From positions 1-64,000 of the forward strand of contig CALBNS010000009.1 of assembly GCA_937896665.1 (NCBI GenBank): a DNA stretch of 64,000 nt, given 5' to 3'. A program made the position numbers and the translations under genes. A model generated the notes under the pieces. The model made no database searches. It worked only from the letters and a program-made list of their open reading frames with translations, and was not told the DNA's origin. Of the stretch, positions 32,083 through 41,715 are shown piece by piece. Numbering within the stretch: the stretch's first letter is position 1; each line of letters opens with the position of its first letter. Source of the DNA: an uncultured Clostridia bacterium. GTDB taxonomy: Bacteria; Bacillota; Clostridia; Lachnospirales; Lachnospiraceae.

Positions 32083-34380
32083 TTATAAAGTCTTTTTTGC
32101 AATTCCTTTTAAAATTTTCTCCGGTGTAATCGGAAGTTCTCTAACCCAAACTCCTGTCGCATTATAAACTGCATGAGCAATTGCCGGAGATGGTGTATTG
32201 ATTACAACCTCACCGATGGATTTCGCACCAAACGGTCCTGTCGGTTCATAGCTTGATTCAAATTCCACACGAATTCTTCCTACGTCCTGACGGGTCGGAA
32301 TCTTATACTGCATTAAAGAGCGTTCACGAATATTTCCATGTTTTCCATAGGTAATATCTTCAAACAATGCCATACCAATTCCCTGGGCAATACCACCTTC
32401 CGTCTGCACTCTGGCAAGATTAGGATTGATTGGCGTTCCACAATCTACTGTTGCCTCGTAGTTCAGGACTTTTGTTTCACCTGTTTCTTTATCAATCTCA
32501 ATCTCAGCCATCCCGACCATAAAAGGCGGAGGTGAAACCGGTGAGGATGTTGTTGAAGTAAACTGTGTCTCATACGTATTATTTACCATCGAAGCTGTCG
32601 CAATATCTTTCAGCGAAACTTGGTTCAAGGCGCCTTCCTTTTCTTTCAAACGATGAACGCTCTGTCCGTCAAATCCCGTTTCTTCCTCACTGCATCCCAA
32701 AATCGAAGCACCGATTTTCTGAATACTTGCACGAAGCTTTGTACACACATCTGCTACTGCAAGTCCTGTCAGATATGTGGTGGAAGATGCATAGGAACCC
32801 GAATCATATGGAGAACTGTCTGTGTCTGCACCATAGACAATGATGTTATCATAATCACATTCCATTACTTCCGCTGCAATCTGCGACAGAACCGTATCAC
32901 ATCCCGTTCCCATATCTGCCGCACCGATTGTAAGTGCATAGAAACCGTCATCATTTAATTTTATAGTTGCACCTCCAATGTCACAGTTCGAAATACTTGA
33001 GCCCTGCATAGACATTGCAACACCCACACTTCGGATTTTTCCATTTCCCATATCCCTACATGGATATTTGTCATTCCACTTCATTCGGTCTGCTGTTGCT
33101 TTCAGGCAACGGTCCAATGCACATGCATTACACTGTTCGTTATAGTATGCCGGCATCACGTCGCCTTCTCTTACAATATTCATCTCACGAAGCACAACCG
33201 GGTCCATATGAAGCTCAACTGCAAGCTCGTTTACGATACTTTCTACAGCAAACAGCCCCTGTGTTGCACCATATCCACGGTATGCACCTGCTGCCTGCAC
33301 ATTCGTATATACTACATCATAACTAAATCGATACGCCTTCTGATAGCGATTATATAAAGGAATGGATTTATGTCCCGATAGGCCAACTGTTGTCGGTCCG
33401 TGTTCGCCATAAGCGCCTGTATTCGACAACGTGTGCAAATCAATTCCACAAATCTTTCCATCCTTCATTGCACCGATACGGACATGCATTTCCATCTCAT
33501 GACGGGGACTTCCTGCAGTCTGGCTTTCCTCTCTGCTAAACACGAGATACGCAGGTTTACCGGTCTTCCATGTGACAAATGCAGGAAATACTTCTGTTAC
33601 GCTGGTCTGTTTTGCGCCGAACCCACCTCCAATACGAGGCTTGGTTACACGAATTTTTGATTTCGGAACATCAAGTGCATGTGCAATAATTCTACGCAAA
33701 TGAAATACAATCTGTGTAGAACTGAGAACATTTAACCTGCCATAAGTATCCATATAAGTATAGGTACGAAATGTTTCCATCATCGCCTGACTGTTCGCCT
33801 TCGTGTGGTATACTCTGTCAAGTACCACATCACATTCTGCAAGCACAGCTTCAATATCTCCATATTCATCACTTGCCTGTGCACACAGATTGCGCTTATT
33901 ATCTGCGCCAACCGGACAATTTGCAATCCAATTATCCTCTGGATGTACCAGTACCGGGTTATCTTTTGCTGTACGAAAATCACTGACTGCCGAAAGCACC
34001 TGATATTTCACTTTCACTAGTTTCAATGCACGGTCAACCGCTTTCTCATTTTCTCCTGCCACGATTGCAACGGCATCTCCATGGAAACGTACATGCCTGT
34101 CAAGAATAAGTCTGTCATACGGACTTGGTTCCGGATATGTCTGCCCTGCCATGGTAAATCGTTTCTGAGGCACATCTTTATATGTATAAATTGCTTCAAT
34201 GCCCGGCACTTTCATTGCAACCGATGTATTAATCTCATCAATCATCGCATTTGCATGGGGACTATGTAAGATCTTAACCACCAATGCATTTTTGTCGACC
34301 AGATCCCCTGTGTATACCGGTTTTCCTGTCACCAATGCCATCGCATCCTTCTTTCGGAAAGACTGATTTACGCTACGCAT
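32083..34380 (-). CDS. xdhA: xanthine dehydrogenase, molybdenum-binding subunit
   Basis: The 765-residue large subunit of a three-subunit molybdenum hydroxylase. Seen: SFRKKDAMALVTGKPVYTGD, the Mo-site loop RIGGGFGAKQTS, AYRGYGATQG, QGIGMALFEDI, and the probable catalytic Glu in FGAKSIGEVVINTPSPA. The open frame goes on to 34449, but ATG at 34378-34380 has GGGAGG upstream and overlaps the 2Fe-2S subunit gene by eight bases. Xanthine or hypoxanthine as substrate is inferred from the permease and xpt nearby. Some clostridial relatives need selenium as a labile cofactor; no selenium genes are seen here. Confidence 0.9.
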   Translation of the reverse strand: MRSVNQSFRKKDAMALVTGKPVYTGDLVDKNALVVKILHSPHANAMIDEINTSVAMKVPGIEAIYTYKDVPQKRFTMAGQTYPEPSPYDRLILDRHVRFHGDAVAIVAGENEKAVDRALKLVKVKYQVLSAVSDFRTAKDNPVLVHPEDNWIANCPVGADNKRNLCAQASDEYGDIEAVLAECDVVLDRVYHTKANSQAMMETFRTYTYMDTYGRLNVLSSTQIVFHLRRIIAHALDVPKSKIRVTKPRIGGGFGAKQTSVTEVFPAFVTWKTGKPAYLVFSREESQTAGSPRHEMEMHVRIGAMKDGKICGIDLHTLSNTGAYGEHGPTTVGLSGHKSIPLYNRYQKAYRFSYDVVYTNVQAAGAYRGYGATQGLFAVESIVNELAVELHMDPVVLREMNIVREGDVMPAYYNEQCNACALDRCLKATADRMKWNDKYPCRDMGNGKIRSVGVAMSMQGSSISNCDIGGATIKLNDDGFYALTIGAADMGTGCDTVLSQIAAEVMECDYDNIIVYGADTDSSPYDSGSYASSTTYLTGLAVADVCTKLRASIQKIGASILGCSEEETGFDGQSVHRLKEKEGALNQVSLKDIATASMVNNTYETQFTSTTSSPVSPPPFMVGMAEIEIDKETGETKVLNYEATVDCGTPINPNLARVQTEGGIAQGIGMALFEDITYGKHGNIRERSLMQYKIPTRQDVGRIRVEFESSYEPTGPFGAKSIGEVVINTPSPAIAHAVYNATGVWVRELPITPEKILKGIAKKTL

Positions 34381-34852
34381 CTTGTACACCTCCCTTTTGA
34401 GCATCTTTAAACGCGAGATAGTTTTGAATACCTCGAAGCTGTCCCTCATAACCGGAGCAACGGCAAAGATTTCCCGCTAAATAAGATAAAATCTCCTCCT
34501 CACTTGGATATGGATTTTCACGGAACATGGCAATTGCATTCATCATAAGTCCCGGATTGCAGAAACCACATTGCTCCGCACCCTGATCTGCAATAAACGC
34601 ACCAAAATCTGCTGCTTCCTGCTGAAGTCCTTCCAAAGTCGTCACACGCTGGCCCTCTGCTCTCGCTGCAAGAACGGAACAAGACAATACCGGCTTATCA
34701 TTTATAAACACTGTGCAGAGTCCACAGTTTGATGATTCACATCCTCTCTTTACACTCAGGCAGCCCAAGTTTCTGACTACATCAATCAGCAGACTATCTG
34801 CCTCGATTTCTGTCGTAACCTTCTTGCCATTTAAGGTAAATTTCAATTCCAT
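34373..34852 (-). CDS. xdhC: xanthine dehydrogenase, 2Fe-2S subunit
   Basis: The 159-residue protein carries two 2Fe-2S clusters: plant-type cysteines in GCESSNCGLCTVF and LSCSVLA, and the second set in QCGFCNPGLMM and NLCRCSGYEG. It passes electrons from the molybdenum site to the FAD subunit. It starts one base after the FAD-subunit stop and overlaps the Mo-subunit gene. Confidence 0.93.
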   Translation of the reverse strand: MELKFTLNGKKVTTEIEADSLLIDVVRNLGCLSVKRGCESSNCGLCTVFINDKPVLSCSVLAARAEGQRVTTLEGLQQEAADFGAFIADQGAEQCGFCNPGLMMNAIAMFRENPYPSEEEILSYLAGNLCRCSGYEGQLRGIQNYLAFKDAQKGGVQDA

Positions 34853-34853
34853 A

Positions 34854-35651
34854 TTATTGTTTCCTTTCTGCCAATATTATTGCTCTCTTCACAAGCACCG
34901 GAGCAATCTGTCTCCGATAATCCGCACTGGCTCTCATGTTCGTACCAAACACCAGCTGGTCGGCCACATATTTTCCAAAGTTCTCTGCTTCCTCAAGGGT
35001 CACATTCCCTTTCCCCACAAGCAGACCTTTCTCGTCCATTACCATCTGTGCCTTGGCCGGTCTTGCACCTATAATTGCACGCCATACACCATCCATACAG
35101 CTTACTGCACACGTCAGAATCGGAAAATCTGTTCTCGCATGCCGCTGTGCCAGATATGCAATCCGAATCGGTTTTTTCTTCACTACTAATTTTACAAGAA
35201 TATCCCTGTCGGCCTTTTGCTTGGCATATTCATGCAATGCAACCCCTCCGGCTTTGTGACAGACTACTTCCGTATCCATCGCGATAAGCACCGTCAACAC
35301 ATCGGAAAATCCATACCTTCCGTAAACGGAGCCACCCACAGTTGCAGTATTCCGAAACTGCACACCTACAATGTCTTTCACTGCCTCTCTGACTGCCCCA
35401 CATGCGTACCGGTTCAGACCTTCATGAAGCTCCAACTGTCTCAATGTTACCATGCAGCCAATTTCAAACGCGTCTTCCGTCTCTACAATTTCATCAAGTC
35501 CAAGCCCCGACAAATCAATTGCCGTTCCTGTCATCTTTGAAGTCATCTTCAACCAGTGCATACCGCCGAGGACGACATTACTTTTCTTCTGATTCAGTTC
35601 ATATGCTTCATCAAGACTCTTTACCTTCACATACTGCTTAATCTGCAACAA
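34854..35651 (-). CDS. xdhB: xanthine dehydrogenase, FAD-binding subunit
   Basis: A 265-residue FAD protein of the CO-dehydrogenase-medium family, with NVVLGGMHWLKM, the FAD motif FRNTATVGGSVYGRYGFSD and a C-terminal domain. The best start is TTG at 35649-35651, seven bases after GGAGGG; an ATG 19 codons earlier gives a longer frame but has no such site. It is the first gene of xdhB-xdhC-xdhA, which overlap or abut. Electrons should leave from here to NAD. Confidence 0.88.
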   Translation of the reverse strand: MLQIKQYVKVKSLDEAYELNQKKSNVVLGGMHWLKMTSKMTGTAIDLSGLGLDEIVETEDAFEIGCMVTLRQLELHEGLNRYACGAVREAVKDIVGVQFRNTATVGGSVYGRYGFSDVLTVLIAMDTEVVCHKAGGVALHEYAKQKADRDILVKLVVKKKPIRIAYLAQRHARTDFPILTCAVSCMDGVWRAIIGARPAKAQMVMDEKGLLVGKGNVTLEEAENFGKYVADQLVFGTNMRASADYRRQIAPVLVKRAIILAERKQ

Positions 35652-35747
35652 TCTCTTTCCCTCCAAAATACTATTTTCATTTATTTTCATTTTACTAATT
35701 TTCAACAAATTTGTCTACAGAAAGCTGGTTTATACAAACTTTCGCCC

Positions 35748-35777
35748 AAAAAAGAGAGAGCCTTTAAAGACTCTCCC
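35748..35777 (-). terminator. terminator after the xanthine permease gene
   Basis: GAGAGTC / GGCTCTC stem around TTTAAA followed by TTTTTT on the minus strand, close after the permease stop. It separates the permease gene from xdhBCA, which must have its own promoter in 35652-35747; I see no convincing -35/-10 pair there. Confidence 0.8.
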
Positions 35778-35784
35778 TGCATTT

Positions 35785-37173
35785 CTATGCTTGCTTTTCT
35801 TTCGGTAATAATATATTCATTAAAATCGCAACTACGGCTGCCGGAACAATGCCGGAACCTCCAAAAATCAACTGTACACTCTGTGGCAATGCATTTAAAA
35901 TTGCTGTATTTGCTCCGATGCCATATCCAAGTCCTAACGAAACCGAAACAATCGAAATGTTCCTTGCCGTCATCGGATGTTTCGTAATCAGTTGAATACC
36001 ACTTACCACAATTGATGAAAACATCATAACTGCTGCACCACCGAGCACTGACTGCGGCATAATCGAGATCAATGCGCCTACTTTTGGGAACAAACCACAG
36101 ATAATTAGAAACACACCGCCAATTGCAAGTGCATAACGGTTTACAATCTTTGTCATTGTCACAAGTCCCACGTTCTGCGAGAAAGATGTATTCGGAAGAA
36201 CACCGAACAATGACGCAAAGGCTGAACCAAGTCCGTCACAAATCACGCCCCCTGATAGTTCTTTATCCGTTGCTTCTCTGCCCATTCCACCTTCCATAAC
36301 ACCGGAAATATCGCCGACTGTCTCAACAGCAGTCACAATAAACATAATTCCAATTGGAAGAATTGCACGCATATCAAACTCAAGTGGTACCGGCATGAAC
36401 TTTGGTACTTCAAACCATGCTGCCTGAGCAACCTTATCCCAATTCAGCACCCACGCCTTTGTGTATTCAACTCCGTCGGCTGTCATCCCTGTCGTTTCAA
36501 GCACAACGCCCATAATCATTGCCACTATGTATCCCGCAATAATACCAAATAAAATTGCTGCTGTGGATGTAATTCCTTTTGTACAGTGTTTTAATACAAT
36601 AATTACAACCAATACAAATAATCCTAGAAATAAGTTTTCCAAAGAACCATAATCCTTCGCGCTGTTTCCGCCTCCAAATGTGCCAATGCCTACTCCTATC
36701 AGGGAAAGACCAATGGTCAACACAACTGTACCCGTGACAACCGGTGGAAAAAATCTGCGAAGTGGTTTCAGCAGGAAACCAAGCACCGCCTCAAAGAGTC
36801 CGCCGATTAGGGAAGCACCCATAATTGCACCGTATGAGAATATGCCACCACCAAGAACCGCTGCCACCGAGTTAAACACTCCAATAAATCCGGAACTTGT
36901 GCCCATGATAATTGGCACTTTACCGCCACACGGACCAATTGAAAACAACTGTACCAAAGTAACGATTCCGGCAATAAGCATTGCATTCTGCAACAGAGAA
37001 ACCTGAAGTGCAGAACCTGCTGCAATTCCAGCCGCACCACTGATAATCAGAATCGGAGTCAAATTTCCAACAAACATTGCCAGCACGTGCTGAAGACCCA
37101 TCGGAACTGCCTGCTTTAATGGAAGCCGTCCTTCAAACTCATACGGACTTGAATAAACCTTTTCTTTTTTCAT
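35785..37173 (-). CDS. NCS2-family xanthine/uracil permease
   Basis: A 462-residue membrane protein with about 14 helices of the nucleobase-cation symporter-2 family. Marks: LPLKQAVPMGLQHVLAMFVG at the N-terminus, then the GTSSGFIGVFNSV loop and FGVLPNTSFSQNVGLVTMT, the region that sets specificity in UapA-like transporters. Start at ATG 37171-37173 behind GGGGGG. It follows malic enzyme by 17 bases and stands upstream of xanthine dehydrogenase, so xanthine or urate is the likely substrate. Confidence 0.88.
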   Translation of the reverse strand: MKKEKVYSSPYEFEGRLPLKQAVPMGLQHVLAMFVGNLTPILIISGAAGIAAGSALQVSLLQNAMLIAGIVTLVQLFSIGPCGGKVPIIMGTSSGFIGVFNSVAAVLGGGIFSYGAIMGASLIGGLFEAVLGFLLKPLRRFFPPVVTGTVVLTIGLSLIGVGIGTFGGGNSAKDYGSLENLFLGLFVLVVIIVLKHCTKGITSTAAILFGIIAGYIVAMIMGVVLETTGMTADGVEYTKAWVLNWDKVAQAAWFEVPKFMPVPLEFDMRAILPIGIMFIVTAVETVGDISGVMEGGMGREATDKELSGGVICDGLGSAFASLFGVLPNTSFSQNVGLVTMTKIVNRYALAIGGVFLIICGLFPKVGALISIMPQSVLGGAAVMMFSSIVVSGIQLITKHPMTARNISIVSVSLGLGYGIGANTAILNALPQSVQLIFGGSGIVPAAVVAILMNILLPKEKQA

Positions 37174-37190
37174 CGTGTATCCCCCCAAGA

Positions 37191-38363
37191 TTAGATTCCT
37201 GCCACACCACTCTTGCGTGCCGCTTCTGCAACTGCTGCTGCAACTGCATCTTTTACACGCTCATCAAATGCTGCCGGAAGAATATAGTCTGCATGCAACT
37301 CTTCGTCTGAAACAAGACCTGCGATTGCAACTGCTGCCGCAACCTTCATTTCATCATTGATATCAGACGCGCGTACATCTAATGCACCACGGAAAATTCC
37401 AGGGAATGCAAGCACGTTATTTACCTGATTCGGATAATCACTGCGTCCTGTAGATACAACTGCTGCTCCGCCTGCTTTTGCGTCCTCTGGGAAAATCTCC
37501 GGTGTTGGATTCGCACATGCAAAAATAATTGCATCCTTATTCATTGTTTCAACCATTTCCCTTGTCACTGTGCCTGGTGCTGATACTCCGATAAATACAT
37601 CTGCACCTTTAATTACATCTTTCAAAGAACCTTGTTCTTTGTTCAGGTTTGTAATCTTAGCAATTTCACTCTTCACTGCATTCAGACCTTCACGTCCTTC
37701 ATAAATTGCCCCCTTGCGGTCACACATTACAACGTTTTTAAGACCCATGCTCATAAGAAGTTTGACGATTGCTGTTCCGGCTGCGCCTGCACCTGAAGTA
37801 ACAATCTTTACCTCATCCAATTTCTTTCCAACTAATTTCAAGGCATTAATGAGACCTGCAAGTGTGATGACTGCTGTACCATGCTGATCATCATGGAAAA
37901 TAGGAATATCACAACGTTCTTTTAGTTTCTTTTCAATTTCAAAACAACGTGGCGCTGAGATATCCTCAAGGTTAACACCGCCAAAAGAACCTGCCAATAA
38001 TGCTACTGTATTTACAATTTCATCAACATCCTTGCTACGAACACAAAGTGGAATTGCATCTACATCACCAAAGGCTTTAAATAATACACATTTTCCTTCC
38101 ATAACCGGCATACCGGCTTCTGGTCCGATATCTCCAAGTCCCAATACTGCTGTTCCATCTGTTACAACTGCAACTGTATTCCAACGGCGTGTCAAATCGT
38201 AGCTTTTATCCACATCTTTTTGAATTTCAAGACAAGGCTGGGCTACACCAGGTGTATATGCTAAAGATAAAGCATCCTTATTATCTACTGCTGCACGTGC
38301 TGTAACTTCTAATTTTCCTTTCCATTCATAGTGTTTCTTCAAAGATTCTGCTGCATAATCCAT
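37191..38363 (-). CDS. malic enzyme (malate to pyruvate)
   Basis: The 390-residue NAD(P)-malic enzyme starts MDYAAESLKKHYEWKGKLEV. It has the catalytic LAYTPGVAQPCLEI region, VVTDGTAVLGLGDIGPEAGMPVMEGK in two parts (VVTDGTAVLGLGDIG and PEAGMPVMEGK), DDQHGTAVI, and GAGAAGTAIVKLL for the dinucleotide. Start ATG at 38361-38363 with GAGGAGG. It decarboxylates malate, the same metabolite used by the Rex-controlled operon, but it is co-transcribed with the xanthine permease. Bacterial short-type malic enzymes accept NAD or NADP; the preference is not decided here. Confidence 0.93.
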   Translation of the reverse strand: MDYAAESLKKHYEWKGKLEVTARAAVDNKDALSLAYTPGVAQPCLEIQKDVDKSYDLTRRWNTVAVVTDGTAVLGLGDIGPEAGMPVMEGKCVLFKAFGDVDAIPLCVRSKDVDEIVNTVALLAGSFGGVNLEDISAPRCFEIEKKLKERCDIPIFHDDQHGTAVITLAGLINALKLVGKKLDEVKIVTSGAGAAGTAIVKLLMSMGLKNVVMCDRKGAIYEGREGLNAVKSEIAKITNLNKEQGSLKDVIKGADVFIGVSAPGTVTREMVETMNKDAIIFACANPTPEIFPEDAKAGGAAVVSTGRSDYPNQVNNVLAFPGIFRGALDVRASDINDEMKVAAAVAIAGLVSDEELHADYILPAAFDERVKDAVAAAVAEAARKSGVAGI

Positions 38364-38486
38364 GACTCTTCCTCCTCTTTTCCTTATTATGTTATGTATC
38401 ATTTTATATTTTCACTGTCTACGAGTATAGCAGATTTTCCATATATACGCAACGAGGGTATAACAAATTTCGACCTCAGATTTAGA

Positions 38487-38720
38487 TATCCAAGCCACCT
38501 AGTTTTAACAGTAGTAACAAATCCCGCTGAGGCCCAAGCCATGCTTCCTCCGGCACAAACCACTCCTGTAATATGTATTCCCCCTTCTCTGCCTCCATGT
38601 CCTACTAAATTCCGCAATTTTACCAATCGCTCTTCCCATAGCATGAATCGGATTCGGCAATTCAAAGTCTGAAAAGCTGTGGCCTCCACCAAATGTTCTT
38701 GCCCCAAGGTAAAAGGGGAA
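38487..38720 (-). pseudogene. M20 peptidase remnant
   Basis: In one minus-strand frame the stretch GGGHSFSDFELPNPIHAMGR followed by AIGKIAEFS matches the dimerisation-domain entry of M20 (PepT-like) peptidases. The match then breaks off, and a different frame carries on to EEAWLGPQRDLLLLLKLGG before a stop. Neither the metal site nor a start is present. A frameshifted fragment, lying between malic enzyme and the amidohydrolase; the rest of 38364-38731 holds nothing else recognisable. Confidence 0.5.
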
Positions 38721-38731
38721 TATCCAATTAA

Positions 38732-39886
38732 CTACTCTTCTTGATTTTCATAAATGACTTCCCCGTCTATGATTGTATATAGCGTTTTTGTAAACACTTC
38801 GAGCGGATTTCCCGAAAAAATTGCTATATCCGCATCCTTACCACTCTCAAGACTTCCCACTCTGTGTGCCACCCGGCATATATGTGCCGCATTGATCGTA
38901 ATGGCTTTTAAGCCTTCTTCCATTGGCAATCCGTTTTTCACGGCAATCCCTGCACAGAGAGGAAGATATTGAATCAATGCTACAGGATGGTCTGTGGTGA
39001 CGGCAAATAAAACACCTGCCTCCTGCAGGATTTTATTGGTCTTAAAATTCATATTTTGTATTTCAAGTTTGGATCTGGATGTGAGATCCGTTCCTACAAT
39101 TACCGGAAATCCGGCAGCCTTTACCTCATCCACAATCAAGTGACTCTCTGTTCCATGGTCAATCGTAATGTCTACCTGAAATTCTTTTGCAATCCGTATG
39201 GCAGTAAGAATATCATCTGCCCTGTGTGCATGTGACTTTAGTGGAATTTCCCTACTGAGAACCGGAAGCCACGGTTCCATCTCAAAGTCTGCTTTTTCTA
39301 GTCTGCCTTCTTCCTTATCTTTTTTGTATTGCACAGCCTCATGCAAAGTTTTTCGAAGCAATGCAGCCGTTCCCATCCTTGTAGATGGGTATTGATTCTT
39401 GTCGCCATATGTCGTCTTTGGATTTTCTCCAAATGCCACCTTCATGGCCGCCGGATTTTTTACGATCATATGATCTACACACCTGCCCTGTGTTTTCATA
39501 AATACAAACTGGCCACCAGCTACATTGGCACTGCCCGGTCCTGTCATAACCGACGTGATTCCTGCTGCAATTGCATCGTGAAAAGCAGGATCCATGGGAT
39601 TTATTCCGTCTATGGCACGAAGCGCGGCTGTCACAGGGGCTGTTTCCTCATTACAGTCATCTCCTACTGGTCCCCATTTTTCTTCTATAATTCCAATATG
39701 GGCATGAGATTCAATGAGCCCGGGCAAAACCCAGGCTCCATCAACATCCAATATTTTTTCATCTTTTTCACTTTTAAACGCAGACATAGAACCGACTTGA
39801 TCAATTAACGTTCCTTTCGTGCGCACATAACCACATTCTATATTGTTTCCTGTCATAGTGAATATTTTACCATTTATAATTACCAT
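38732..39886 (-). CDS. amidohydrolase (imidazolonepropionase-like)
   Basis: The 384-residue metal-dependent hydrolase has the first metal motif ESHAHIG, later metal His residues in LKSHAHRADD and IDHGTESHLI, the Asp in VTTDHPVALIQ, and the C-terminal beta-sandwich GKDADIAIFSGNPLEV. The family includes imidazolonepropionases, prolidases and cyclic-imide hydrolases, so the substrate is not assigned. Flanked by the M20 remnant and by an ABC exporter; possibly monocistronic. Confidence 0.82.
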   Translation of the reverse strand: MVIINGKIFTMTGNNIECGYVRTKGTLIDQVGSMSAFKSEKDEKILDVDGAWVLPGLIESHAHIGIIEEKWGPVGDDCNEETAPVTAALRAIDGINPMDPAFHDAIAAGITSVMTGPGSANVAGGQFVFMKTQGRCVDHMIVKNPAAMKVAFGENPKTTYGDKNQYPSTRMGTAALLRKTLHEAVQYKKDKEEGRLEKADFEMEPWLPVLSREIPLKSHAHRADDILTAIRIAKEFQVDITIDHGTESHLIVDEVKAAGFPVIVGTDLTSRSKLEIQNMNFKTNKILQEAGVLFAVTTDHPVALIQYLPLCAGIAVKNGLPMEEGLKAITINAAHICRVAHRVGSLESGKDADIAIFSGNPLEVFTKTLYTIIDGEVIYENQEE

Positions 39887-40000
39887 GTTATCATTTCTCC
39901 ATTTCTAAGAATTCATGTTTAATATTCCCTCAAACAGAAATTTTTATTACAATTAGAACTAGAGTACTCCGATAAGGAACTTGACCGTGGCTCAATCCTT

Positions 40001-40786
40001 TTACTTAATATCCTTCCTGCAATACCGAATATATGCCATGACAATCCCAAGAAAGCCATACAACATTCCAAGCAAAACAAGTTTTCCATCCAGACAACCA
40101 TTTGTTACAATATCAGCCCCTTCACAATATCCGAAAGGCGTAATGTATTTGAGAAATTCCACACTCTCGGAAATGTTGGCAATCAAGTTTAGAAAATACA
40201 TCAACGCTGTAATGCCAAGACCAATTCCAATGCTTCCTCTTCTTAAAAAAGCAGAAATCCCAAAACAGATTCCGGCCAGTTCCATTTGCAAAAGAAAATA
40301 TGCAAGATGCATCAGGCTCACTTCTTTCCATGGTATCTCTTCTCCGATTATCGTCATGGATCCTATAGATAACCAAAAAACAAGCAGGTTCATAAGAATA
40401 ATCTGCATCATTACTGCACACAGCTTTTCTGTAAGAATCCGAGCACGGCTAACCGGATGTGTAAGCAGGAATTCCGCAGTCCGTTCCTTTTCCTCTTTTG
40501 CAAGTGTAGACGCTGCTATAAGTGATGCAAAAAATGCACCGCCAAGTCCCAATACGTTACCGCACTCAACCGCATAAAACCCTATCAAAGTTCCAAAATT
40601 CAGTCTGTCCATGCCGAAGGCAGCCGTAAAACTTCCCATAGAGGCAAATATGTCACTGACCCCTTCCATTTCTCCCTTCATTTCAGGGAACAGAAAGATA
40701 CAAGTTACTAGCAAAAAGGCAATTGATAATGTCCAAATGGCAAATGCATTTCTACCCTGCCTTAATTCATGTTTCACCAGTGTCAT
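40001..40786 (-). CDS. ABC-2 type permease
   Basis: A 261-residue membrane protein of the ABC-2 (NatB/YfiM-like) class, six helices, opening MTLVKHELRQGRNAFAIWTL, with EKERTAEFLLTHPVSRARIL after the second helix. It follows the ATPase gene with start and stop overlapping. An exporter of a drug, lipid or peptide is likely; the cargo is unknown. Confidence 0.82.
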   Translation of the reverse strand: MTLVKHELRQGRNAFAIWTLSIAFLLVTCIFLFPEMKGEMEGVSDIFASMGSFTAAFGMDRLNFGTLIGFYAVECGNVLGLGGAFFASLIAASTLAKEEKERTAEFLLTHPVSRARILTEKLCAVMMQIILMNLLVFWLSIGSMTIIGEEIPWKEVSLMHLAYFLLQMELAGICFGISAFLRRGSIGIGLGITALMYFLNLIANISESVEFLKYITPFGYCEGADIVTNGCLDGKLVLLGMLYGFLGIVMAYIRYCRKDIK

Positions 40787-41664
40787 TATTTATTCCCTCC
40801 CTCCTCGTAGTAGTGAAGGAAGATTTCTTCTAAATCCGGCTCCGAAAGGGACAAATCCTCTATATCGCCCTCTGACAGCCTATGTAGTAAAGCATTCATC
40901 TCGCCGCTGTAAAGAAAATTCACACTATCACCTTCCCTCTTCAAATCGCGAATGCCTGCCAGATTCGACAACTCCACTTTTCCGTGCACCACAGCCCTTT
41001 TTGCATTGGTCTTTGCCAGTGCTTCCACACTGTCGCAGGCAATTACCTTTCCTTCCCGGATGATGGCAGCTCTGCTGCAGTTGTGTTGTATCTCAGAGAG
41101 CACATGGGAAGAAAGAAAAACCGTTGTCCCGGCTTTATTTCGCTCCTGAAGAATATCAAAAAATTCTTTTTGCATCAGGGGGTCCAACCCACTAGTCGGC
41201 TCATCTAACACCAAGACCTTCGGCTGATGCTGGAGTGCGCAGATAATCGCAACCTTTTTTCGATTTCCAAAAGAGAGTTCGTCTACTTTTCTGCTTACAT
41301 CCAATTGCAATCTTTCACATAACTCCTCAGCCGACTTCCTGCAATTCATTTTTCGTAGGTCTGCAGAAAGCTTTAATACATCCCGTACCCGCATCCCAGG
41401 ATAAAATACTGCCTCCGACGGAAGATAGCCGACGGATTTCAAAATATTCTCTTTTTCTTTGATAATATCCATTTCAAGAATTGTAGCTGTACCACCAGTA
41501 GGCTTGATGAGTCCCAATAAAGTGCGTATGGTCGTACTCTTTCCCGCTCCATTCGGACCTATGAAGCCGAAGAATTCTCCCTCAGAAATGGTTAGGTTCA
41601 GTTCTGTGATTCCTCTGGACTTTCCATAAAATTTTGTCAGATTAATCGTCTTAATTGCATCCAT
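40786..41664 (-). CDS. ABC transporter ATPase (CcmA/NatA-like)
   Basis: The 292-residue ATPase has Walker A GPNGAGKST at about 37-45, the signature LSFGNRKKV, Walker B VLVLDEPTSGLD and the switch His in FLSSHVLSE. It forms an exporter with the ABC-2 permease encoded next. ATG at 41662-41664. No regulator of GntR type, which often accompanies such pairs, is present here. Confidence 0.88.
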   Translation of the reverse strand: MDAIKTINLTKFYGKSRGITELNLTISEGEFFGFIGPNGAGKSTTIRTLLGLIKPTGGTATILEMDIIKEKENILKSVGYLPSEAVFYPGMRVRDVLKLSADLRKMNCRKSAEELCERLQLDVSRKVDELSFGNRKKVAIICALQHQPKVLVLDEPTSGLDPLMQKEFFDILQERNKAGTTVFLSSHVLSEIQHNCSRAAIIREGKVIACDSVEALAKTNAKRAVVHGKVELSNLAGIRDLKREGDSVNFLYSGEMNALLHRLSEGDIEDLSLSEPDLEEIFLHYYEEGGNK

Positions 41665-41715
41665 AATTATCCCTCTCTATTTGTCCCCACTTTCTCTCTG
41701 TAGCGTGAAAAAAGA

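Noticed and set aside
38399..38707. 102-residue minus-strand ORF after the amidohydrolase gene
   Set aside because: The frame mixes two other frames of an M20 peptidase remnant and has no sensible start.
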